This document shows, piece after piece, positions 6,135 to 12,924 of a stretch of 13,461 bases of DNA (positions are counted from its first letter, which is position 1; every line of letters starts with the position of its first letter). The translations under genes and the position numbers were made by a program. The stretch covers positions 1-13,461 of the forward strand of contig QNEG01000014.1 of NCBI GenBank assembly GCA_003645115.1. Reading direction: 5' to 3'. Source of the DNA: a bacterium. Its GTDB lineage: Bacteria > UBP14 > UBA6098 > B30-G16. The notes beneath the pieces were generated by a model, which saw only the letters and a list, made by a program, of their open reading frames with translations, was not told where the DNA came from and searched no databases.

Positions 6135-9100
6135 TTATCTTGCCACGCTGATAGTTCCATTGCATACAGCCTCGCCATCGACTACAATTATATAAATATA
6201 AAGTCCCTGTGGAACAAACTGTTCATTATCATCTTTGCCGTTCCATTTCCAACCGTCTTCATCGGGATTTTCTATAGTCCGCACCAAATGCTCATATCTA
6301 TCATAAATGTAGATTTTCTTATCCAGCTTATCGCTGCGCATATTCGGGAATTGGAATAATGTCCAATCATTGAATCCATCCTCCAATGCGGGAGTAATTG
6401 GATTAGTTCCCCGATGACAGGGTGTTTCACTCATAGAAAATGTCCAAGTGGTATCCAGTATATTGCTACCCTGGTCACAATACTCCATTACTTCGATATC
6501 ATCACCTGCACGAACTCTAACCGTGATTATCTCATTATCCAAAAATGACAATCCTGCCGTAGCGGTATTTAGAGTAAATAAATTCCCTACATTGGATATA
6601 TAAGTGGTGACATCGAATGTTCCCTCGTTATTTGACACCCAAGCCTGCACCGATGATGTATCCAATCCTGCGGTTGCTTCCGGAATTGGACCGATATCCT
6701 GAAGAGTGAACGAAATATCGAATGAAATATCTGCCACTTCTGAACCCTGCGAAGGAATTTCATTAGACAATTGTGGCGGTGTCAGGTCGGTGAAAAATGT
6801 CCAATTATATGTAATGCCGGGAGTTCCATATATATCATATAATCCCTGCAATTCGATTTGCACTGCGCCATCGGAGAAAATAGCCGCTCCCGATGGATGA
6901 AATTCCAATGTATTGGTAGATGGTATAAAAATCAACTGGTCGCTGCTGGTATCATAGGGAGTTCCATTCACATAAAGTTCTATGCTATCCGCTTCCACCT
7001 CGGTAGAACAATGTATGGCAATCACGATTACCTGGTCTTCACAGGAAGTAATAGAACTTTCCGGGGGAGATTCCAAAGTAGCAGTCGGTGCCTCGGTTAT
7101 CGGAATGGTCTGAAAATTTTCTCTAACCGGCAATGCATCCTCTATTCTGTTTCGACTGAAATCGTTATCGTAAGCATACACACGAAATACAATCTCGCTA
7201 CCGCCGGGGTGTGCAGGAACCATTCCCACTCCAGCAGTGGTAAAAGTAGTCTCATCGATTGCTACCAGGTCGAGTCTGCCGGCATAATTTATATCGAGTT
7301 CGCCATCGTCATCCCAGATTAAGTATGGGTCCATAGTATTAGGATATGGACCGGAACCATCATAAATATACGATGGTGAGCAAGTATCCACACCGGCTTG
7401 GTCGTGGAAAATCACCTGGATAGGGAAAGGTGTTCCTGCAGTCATAAAAATCGGGTCGTAAGCAAACACTTCCGGTGGAACAGTATCATTATCGGGCGTG
7501 TAGAAAATCACACTGTTATCCTGAATAGGATTAGGACCGCAATATTCTTCACTGACATTATCTGCACATCGGCTGATACCAAAAACAATGGAATCATCAT
7601 ACATATAGTAAAACCCGATTCCTGTGGGGTCGAAATTTATTTCGCCAGTGGAAGAATTATACAATACCGAACCATCGCCGATAGCGAAAGTGTGAGCACC
7701 AGTCAGGACTCCCACCAGTCCGACCAATATAGAGGAACTATCTATTCCCGAGCAATCATCCTGAACAGTAGCAGAAATGGGGTCGGTTAAACCGAGCGTA
7801 TCAAAATCAGAGATGGAAAATGATACTACTTCCGGACCGATTAAATCTGTGGTGAAAAGTAAAGTATCTGGGTGAGAAATATTCTCGAAGAAATCTCTGG
7901 CGAAAGCCACTACTCGAACTGTTTCACAACTGGTATAATATCCTTCAGGTGGTTGTATATGAAATGTAATGCTGGTCATAAGCGAACCCACCCAGGTAGC
8001 TGTCATATGGTCGGGATAGACCAATATGTTTCCATTTATAGAGACAGCGAAATTGGTAGTATCCACTCCGAGTTCATCGGTGCAAACAATTTCTATCGGT
8101 TGTCCGGGACAAGCAGTCAATGTCATCTCGGGCGGTGATATAATATTCACTGTGGGTATTTCTCGTTCGGGCAATTTTAGTCCATAATATGTATTGAATA
8201 CCAACGAACCACCAGGTGGTATAGTCCTGGGAAACCAGTATATAAGCACCGCACTATCCCAATATGTTCCGAAAGTGGGAGTGTAATCCCAGGTGACATT
8301 ATCATAAGTTCCCCATGAACCGACCAAGAATCTATCGGGAGTAACCGCTTCTAATCTTGAGGATAAGAACCCTTGAGCGACCAACACCGATGGGTCCCAT
8401 GGTGGGTCATCCTCGCCTGCATACCAGACTTCGGGCATTACATCGGAAGCCAAAAATTCCTGTTCCACAGCAGCATAACCGTAACTGGTAGCCAGTGGTG
8501 CGGCATCATTGCCTCCTATCATTGTATCCATTTCCAGTAATATTCCCACATCGTGAGAGGAAGCATCGGGATTTTCGATGATATATTGAATCATAATAGT
8601 TCCGGTGGTGTCCACCATATCGGCGATATGAGTTGATAGAAAAGTGGGAGAAAAGAGACTTTCCGGTGGAACGGTTCCGGGCCAATCGATAGCGGTATAT
8701 ACATCACCATACACATGAATCGGCGCCAGATTTTGCATAATCAGCAATCCACCAGCCAGCCAACCACCGTGTATATATTCTGTGGTATCTGGAATCATCT
8801 CTCCGGTAAGCGGGTAAGGAATATCTATAACTGTATCTCGAATTACAAAGGAATGTCCCGATGCCGTAGATGTCAGCACAGTTGGAGGTCCTGGAGGGTC
8901 ATGTGGAGCATCGCTATAACTGTAATAGGAGTCATCCACTTTAAACACCGCATGCGATGACCAAGGATCGCTGTCATAATTGAATAATAATGTCTCATCC
9001 GGTCGAGGCGAATATAGAGTGGATGTCCCGATGTTGAAGCAACCTCGTTCATCCTCATCCACATTATCCAATTGCACCGCTACATATTCGTTTTGGATTG

Positions 9101-9236
9101 GACCCAGTAGCATAGTGCTTTTTGCTCCACCGCCAACACTATTTTTCCAGTGAATATATTCTACAGTGTCGGTGGGTTGAGCGATACAAATGGAAGCAAT
9201 CACTATTAAAGTAATCACAATAAAACGGTTATTCAT
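6135..9236 (-). CDS. Large secreted Ig-repeat protein with CHU_C/FlgD-like C-terminal domain
   Basis: The 1033-residue protein starts at ATG 9236 after AAGGGGG. Residues 1-20 form a signal peptide (hydrophobic core, cut near IAQ-P). Residues 21-350 are an unrecognised beta-rich domain. From about 355 to 940 there are roughly five Ig/Big-like segments. Two share a start pattern, SPPEMTLTAC (368-376 region) and SPPESSITSC (723-732 region), each followed by a second cysteine 9-11 residues on, consistent with disulfides made outside the cytoplasm. The last 90 residues (NPITPALEDGFNDW, then IYIYDRYEHLVRTI, WNGKDDNEQFVPQGLYIYII and a final GTISVAR) match the pattern of CHU_C/T9SS type B sorting domains and the related FlgD-like fold. 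The role is probably surface display or secretion; no catalytic motif is recognised. The PorV-like barrel gene follows directly and may act with it. Confidence 0.87.
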   Translation of the reverse strand: MNNRFIVITLIVIASICIAQPTDTVEYIHWKNSVGGGAKSTMLLGPIQNEYVAVQLDNVDEDERGCFNIGTSTLYSPRPDETLLFNYDSDPWSSHAVFKVDDSYYSYSDAPHDPPGPPTVLTSTASGHSFVIRDTVIDIPYPLTGEMIPDTTEYIHGGWLAGGLLIMQNLAPIHVYGDVYTAIDWPGTVPPESLFSPTFLSTHIADMVDTTGTIMIQYIIENPDASSHDVGILLEMDTMIGGNDAAPLATSYGYAAVEQEFLASDVMPEVWYAGEDDPPWDPSVLVAQGFLSSRLEAVTPDRFLVGSWGTYDNVTWDYTPTFGTYWDSAVLIYWFPRTIPPGGSLVFNTYYGLKLPEREIPTVNIISPPEMTLTACPGQPIEIVCTDELGVDTTNFAVSINGNILVYPDHMTATWVGSLMTSITFHIQPPEGYYTSCETVRVVAFARDFFENISHPDTLLFTTDLIGPEVVSFSISDFDTLGLTDPISATVQDDCSGIDSSSILVGLVGVLTGAHTFAIGDGSVLYNSSTGEINFDPTGIGFYYMYDDSIVFGISRCADNVSEEYCGPNPIQDNSVIFYTPDNDTVPPEVFAYDPIFMTAGTPFPIQVIFHDQAGVDTCSPSYIYDGSGPYPNTMDPYLIWDDDGELDINYAGRLDLVAIDETTFTTAGVGMVPAHPGGSEIVFRVYAYDNDFSRNRIEDALPVRENFQTIPITEAPTATLESPPESSITSCEDQVIVIAIHCSTEVEADSIELYVNGTPYDTSSDQLIFIPSTNTLEFHPSGAAIFSDGAVQIELQGLYDIYGTPGITYNWTFFTDLTPPQLSNEIPSQGSEVADISFDISFTLQDIGPIPEATAGLDTSSVQAWVSNNEGTFDVTTYISNVGNLFTLNTATAGLSFLDNEIITVRVRAGDDIEVMEYCDQGSNILDTTWTFSMSETPCHRGTNPITPALEDGFNDWTLFQFPNMRSDKLDKKIYIYDRYEHLVRTIENPDEDGWKWNGKDDNEQFVPQGLYIYIIVVDGEAVCNGTISVAR

Positions 9237-9281
9237 AATAATGTCCCCCTTTTATTTTCTAAATAATATTATTAGTTATAC

Positions 9282-9309
9282 AAAATATTCTATCGTGAAA
9301 TAAAGTCAA
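9282..9309 (-). promoter_or_regulatory. Putative promoter of the envelope operon
   Basis: On the minus strand TTGACT (9309-9304) and TATTTT (9287-9282) are 16 bases apart. A start near 9275 would leave a leader of about 39 bases, holding the AAGGGGG ribosome site before the ATG at 9236. The -35 is close to consensus and the -10 is imperfect; the surrounding A/T richness makes chance matches possible. Confidence 0.42.
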
Positions 9310-9463
9310 CTCAAAATGCGATATAAAATGGAGAAATTTTATTATTTCATTTAATTATTCGATAAAGAATAGTTATGGTTGTCGATTTGCGTGATAAAAG
9401 TTTAAAAAGGTTTTCGAATAACAAAAAATCGAGTTGGATTGGGGCGGTAAAATAATTGCTGGG

Positions 9464-9533
9464 CATAGCGTGGCAATCCCGATTAATCGGGATTATTTCG
9501 TTCTCACACTCCTGGCGATGACAGTTCGATTTT
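9464..9533. repeat. Degraded dispersed palindromic repeat
   Basis: The centre, 9475-9494, is a perfect 20-base palindrome (AATCCCGATTAATCGGGATT). It is flanked on the left by GCATAGCGTGGC and on the right by a stretch ending CTCCTGGCGATGACAG. This layout (GTGGCAATC, central palindrome, GATT, TTCG, CTCC, GCAATGACA-like end) is that of short intergenic repeats I recall from many bacterial genomes, where they recur often. The left arm is short and the right arm has substitutions, so this copy looks decayed. It sits just past the end of the trmO operon; without a T-run I do not call it a terminator. Confidence 0.6.
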
Positions 9534-9563
9534 ACATCTTTGGTTAGAAATCGGTAATCCCGC

Positions 9564-9974
9564 TTAAGAAAATTTATCGATGGTCGGTTTTATATCTATA
9601 ATGGGAGTGCAATCCAGCATATCCACTCCACCGATTGTTAGAATGTTTTCTTCCACTGCGATAAGTTTAACTGTGGTGATACCGATATGATTCGGTCTGG
9701 CTGGAGAGCGAGTAGCGAATACTCCTCGAGGTGTATCCGAATTTCTCGGAATGACTGTCAACAGTGTTTCCTCTCGTCGGTGAAAATAGAATACTATATC
9801 CAGATAATTATATTTTTCGATTCCATCCAATCCAGCTGTGAATTCTGGGAATATTTCGATTTGTGCTATCGATTCTGGCACTTCTTTGCCCTGAAATGGT
9901 GCATCGGTATCATCGGTGAATGGAGTATGTGCAATTCCGATAGGAAATATTTCTATTTTATTATATCCTGACAT
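9564..9974 (-). CDS. trmO: tRNA (adenine-N6)-methyltransferase TrmO (TsaA/YaeB family)
   Basis: The 136-residue protein is the core TrmO beta-barrel domain, which uses S-adenosylmethionine to methylate the N6 of t6A37 in certain tRNAs (established for E. coli TrmO). Visible family motifs are the PIGIAHTPF start, ATRSPARPNHIGIT at 87-100 and VDMLDCTPIIDIKP at 117-130. It lacks the extra C-terminal domain of the 235-residue E. coli enzyme, like shorter homologues. Two positions differ from the usual LDGTP...DIKPY: a cysteine at 122 for glycine and a threonine at 131 for tyrosine. It starts three bases after the diguanylate cyclase stop, with AGG seven bases upstream, and is the last gene of the operon. 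Confidence 0.88.
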   Translation of the reverse strand: MSGYNKIEIFPIGIAHTPFTDDTDAPFQGKEVPESIAQIEIFPEFTAGLDGIEKYNYLDIVFYFHRREETLLTVIPRNSDTPRGVFATRSPARPNHIGITTVKLIAVEENILTIGGVDMLDCTPIIDIKPTIDKFS

Positions 9975-9977
9975 ATC

Positions 9978-10880
9978 TCAACCTATGTTTACTTTATTTT
10001 TCCCTTCATTTTTGCTTTTATACATCAATTTATCTACTCGATTTAGCAGTGAATCGACAGTATCGTTTTTGGATACCATTGTAGCTCCAGCAGACACCGA
10101 AACGCCGACTATTTTGTCCTGTATAGTCAACGATGAATTTTGCACCAGTATTCTATATCGTTCGGAAATATTTTTCAAATCAGATTCACCTACATTGACC
10201 GCCAATACGATAAATTCTTCGCCACCCCATCTACCCACGAAATCGAAACTCCTGGAATTAGCAGACAAAGTATTGGCAACCATTTTCAATACCTTGTCGC
10301 CGACTGAATGTCCGAATTTATCGTTCACCAGCTTAAAATCGTCGATATCGAAAAATATTATCCCGAACTTCCAATCATATCTTTTATATTCCTGCAGGAA
10401 TTCGCCGATTTTCATTTCGATAAATCTTCTATTGGGCAACTCGGTTAGTTTATCGAATAGAGCCATTTCGCGATATTGTTTTGCTCGCTCGATTGCTCGA
10501 ATTTTTGCCGAATTATCGGTGAATATTTCCATAGCTCCGATTAGTTCACCGGCATCATTTTTAATAGACAAAGTGCGCACACTCACCGGAATACGATGCC
10601 CATTCTTATGATGCAAAAACATATCTCCTCGATATGAACCATTTTTTTGAAGTGCAGAACGCGATGAACATCTGTCGGGACATAATCTTTTCCCCTCACC
10701 GTTTATATCGACCAGTATATTATCTTTGCGTTTTTTCCCGATAACCTCGCTGGATTTATATCCAGTGATAATTTCTGCACCTTTATTCCAATAAATTATT
10801 ATTCCCTCCATATCCACAAAATATATTCCTTCGTCGATACTGTTTAGGAGCTCTCTTATGTCGATATCACTGAATTTCAT
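9978..10880 (-). CDS. PAS-GGDEF diguanylate cyclase
   Basis: The 300-residue soluble protein has an N-terminal PAS domain (about 8-125; WNKGAEIITGY signature, then an LCPDRC cysteine pair at C67 and C71) and a GGDEF domain (about 138-300). The active site reads GGEEF at 219-223. Metal residues lie in FFDIDDFK (176-183) and the nucleotide-binding LTELPNRR (145-152) is intact. An inhibitory RxxD site (R210-D213) stands at the canonical five residues before GGEEF, so product feedback by c-di-GMP is expected. It should make c-di-GMP from two GTP in response to a ligand or redox state sensed by PAS. Its ATG overlaps the flippase stop in an ATGA, and its own ribosome site is weak, so translation is probably coupled. 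The ligand is unknown. Confidence 0.94.
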   Translation of the reverse strand: MKFSDIDIRELLNSIDEGIYFVDMEGIIIYWNKGAEIITGYKSSEVIGKKRKDNILVDINGEGKRLCPDRCSSRSALQKNGSYRGDMFLHHKNGHRIPVSVRTLSIKNDAGELIGAMEIFTDNSAKIRAIERAKQYREMALFDKLTELPNRRFIEMKIGEFLQEYKRYDWKFGIIFFDIDDFKLVNDKFGHSVGDKVLKMVANTLSANSRSFDFVGRWGGEEFIVLAVNVGESDLKNISERYRILVQNSSLTIQDKIVGVSVSAGATMVSKNDTVDSLLNRVDKLMYKSKNEGKNKVNIG

Positions 10881-12274
10881 TGTTTATCGATTTCCCCGAT
10901 ACCTTTTATATCTTTGTCCAAGTTTGTCCCGAAAAATAATGCGATAACCAATAAAACCAAACCGAATATTCTAATAAATAGACTGTCTATTGTATATGTA
11001 ATCCATATCGCCACTGCCACCGCAGAAATTGCTAATCCAACTTTGAGATATGGAATATTAATTTTGAAAAAGAATTGTCCAACTCTCCAGCTGAGGAATA
11101 ACAATACGAAAAAACCGATTAAGGCAGATACTGCTGCGCCGAGTGCACCATATCGAGGAATCCATAGAATATTCAATCCAATATTGATTATAGCTGCGAT
11201 AGCAGTAAAAATTGGGACAAATATAGTCTTTCCGCGCAAATAAATACCGGCATCGGCGATTAGTATGAATGAATCAAGGAAATATGCTCCCGCCAATATT
11301 GGAATTATTTTCATTCCCGATTCATATCCCGGTCCGATAAGCAATTTGAATATTTCAGGAGAAAGTAAAATCAATGCTGATGCGATAATAGCCATCGCTC
11401 CCGATAATTGTCGCCATACATCGGGCAATCGATTTCGCAGGATTCCGCTTTGGTAAAGGTGGAACAATCTCGCCGACCAGGCATATCTAATAGGCATAAG
11501 TATCACCACTATAATTGCGGCAATTTTCACTCCAGCGGAATACGTTCCAGCAGCGGAGAAATCAGCCAGTTTCGCCAATAGCCACCGGTCAGAGAAAGAA
11601 AATATCCTAACTACGAAAAGGTTGAGAGTAAGTGGTATCCCATATTTCAACATTGCGGTTGCAGTTTTGGGGTCGAATTTGAACTTCACTCGGGATAAAA
11701 TAGCCGGAATGACCGTTATCACTATTGCAAATGATGCTCCAAGCCTTGCGGATATCACTCCAGAAACGCCAAATCCCTTAATCAATAATAATATTGCGAA
11801 CCCATATCCCAGTGCGCCACGACTGATATCCATAAGTGCGAATAATTTTACTCTTTCCTCTGCCTGAAACACCGAAGCCAGAGTAGAAAATAACGAATCT
11901 GCAATTCCCCATAGAATTATCATAATGGCAAATTTTGAGTGGAATTGAGTGCCCAAAAATATCCAACTCAATGTGTGGCGAAATAAATATCCAAATATCA
12001 AGAATAAACTGGACATCACTGCGATTACTGTTAGCACATTAAACAATATTATTTTTCGTTTTTGTGGAATAGTGACATAAAATTTAAATAGTGCTTGTTC
12101 CATACCGAGTCTAATGGAGAACATCACCAGCAAAGCCCAGAATTCAGCTATTTGCCAGGCACCGAATTCGGTGGGTGTCATCAGGCGAGTGAGCACTGGA
12201 AGCAATAGAAATGCGATAGTGGAGGATATTCCTCTACCGATAGCATAGCCCAGAGTTTTTCGCCATAAAATCAT
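10877..12274 (-). CDS. Oligosaccharide/lipid-linked polysaccharide flippase (MOP superfamily, Wzx-like)
   Basis: The 465-residue protein is hydrophobic throughout, with about 12-14 predicted helices. Its start, MILWRKTLGYAIGRGISSTI followed by a PVLTRLMTPTEFGAWQ segment, is typical of polysaccharide biosynthesis/export proteins (PF01943/PF13440), as are the SDRWLLAKLADFSAAGTYS region around residues 230-248 and the RYGALGAAVSALIGF segment near 374-388. The expected role is flipping undecaprenyl-linked glycan units across the inner membrane. The substrate cannot be read from sequence. Its ribosome site is weak (AAGGA lies 12 bases from the ATG). A 107-base gap with a 16-base palindrome precedes it, so it may be transcribed separately from the EIIA gene. 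No glycosyltransferases are visible nearby. Confidence 0.9.
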   Translation of the reverse strand: MILWRKTLGYAIGRGISSTIAFLLLPVLTRLMTPTEFGAWQIAEFWALLVMFSIRLGMEQALFKFYVTIPQKRKIILFNVLTVIAVMSSLFLIFGYLFRHTLSWIFLGTQFHSKFAIMIILWGIADSLFSTLASVFQAEERVKLFALMDISRGALGYGFAILLLIKGFGVSGVISARLGASFAIVITVIPAILSRVKFKFDPKTATAMLKYGIPLTLNLFVVRIFSFSDRWLLAKLADFSAAGTYSAGVKIAAIIVVILMPIRYAWSARLFHLYQSGILRNRLPDVWRQLSGAMAIIASALILLSPEIFKLLIGPGYESGMKIIPILAGAYFLDSFILIADAGIYLRGKTIFVPIFTAIAAIINIGLNILWIPRYGALGAAVSALIGFFVLLFLSWRVGQFFFKINIPYLKVGLAISAVAVAIWITYTIDSLFIRIFGLVLLVIALFFGTNLDKDIKGIGEIDKQ

Positions 12275-12300
12275 TACTAATCTCGTTCCTTACATCGCTC

Positions 12301-12316
12301 GATTTAATATTAAATC
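12301..12316. promoter_or_regulatory. Perfect 16-base palindrome upstream of the flippase
   Basis: GATTTAATATTAAATC is a perfect inverted repeat 27 bases upstream of the flippase ATG, in the only sizeable gap of this operon. Its position and symmetry suit a repressor operator or part of a promoter. It is A/T-rich, so a chance origin is possible, and no known operator is recognised. Confidence 0.35.
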
Positions 12317-12381
12317 TGGGGCAGTCGATTTTCCAAGTGGAAATAAATAATAAAGTTATGAAACCGTAAACAGTAATATCA

Positions 12382-12924
12382 TCAACTTCGCAATTTCAGT
12401 ATTCGAACTATCTCGCCGGGTTCGTTTATCTCGGTTAATTTCTCCAGAAATAAATCGTCTTTCATAATGATTTCCAGTAATTTTCGATATACTTTTTGAT
12501 AATCAGTATCGCTTTCGAATATCGGTGTTACAATTCCGAAAAAGAAAGATACAATTTCTACATTTTGCGCACCCAGCATAGGGACACCATCGGGATAGCG
12601 TAAGAAACACATAGCCAAGTCTCTGGTATTTTTCGAACGGACATGAGGAATAGCCACACCATTTCCAATAACAGTAGGCGCCTGCGATTCTCTATATATA
12701 AGTTCATCTCCCAATCTTTTCACATTAGTAATCAGTCCTGTTCTATCCAACACCTCGGCGACTCGGCGAAGAACACTCTCGGTTATTTCATCCAAAGATG
12801 GAGAGATTTCACCGGTTTGTTCATCTTTCTCCCAATCTATATATTCCCATAATTCCACTAATTCAGGAGAAATTAACCGGAACAATCGCAAATCTCGGCT
12901 TATGTTCCTCCCTGGGTTGTCCAT
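12382..12924 (-). CDS. PTS EIIA-type (PtsN/fructose family) phosphocarrier protein
   Basis: The 180-residue protein has a charged N-terminal extension of about 60 residues and then a PTS EIIA type-2 domain. The active-site segment is intact: RESQAPTVIGNGVAIPHVRS, with phospho-histidine H94 in AIPH. Later blocks (VEIVSFFFGIVTP and the final helices) also fit. No EIIB or EIIC domain follows, so a regulatory role like that of EIIA-Ntr is more likely than sugar import, though this is inference. Start ATG 12924 has AAAGGA seven bases upstream and lies inside the preceding deacetylase gene (25-base overlap), implying coupled translation. What donates its phosphate, and which function it controls, cannot be told from here. 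Confidence 0.85.
   Translation of the reverse strand: MDNPGRNISRDLRLFRLISPELVELWEYIDWEKDEQTGEISPSLDEITESVLRRVAEVLDRTGLITNVKRLGDELIYRESQAPTVIGNGVAIPHVRSKNTRDLAMCFLRYPDGVPMLGAQNVEIVSFFFGIVTPIFESDTDYQKVYRKLLEIIMKDDLFLEKLTEINEPGEIVRILKLRS

Larger units (their letters stand above)
9237..9563. other. Gene-free spacer between the two minus-strand operons
   Basis: This 327-base stretch has no open frame that I accept as a gene on either strand; the longest plausible one (26 codons from ATG 9374) lacks a ribosome site. It holds the promoter for the downstream secreted-protein gene, a low-complexity A/T segment around 9320-9430 and the palindromic repeat at 9464-9533. Confidence 0.7.

Noticed and set aside
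9374..9454. A 26-codon plus-strand frame in the intergenic gap
   Set aside because: There is no ribosome site, hydrophobic segment or recognisable motif, and its length is expected by chance.
9916..10611. A 231-codon plus-strand frame over trmO and the cyclase
   Set aside because: It is antisense to the intact GGDEF gene and its serine-rich composition comes from the opposite strand's codons.
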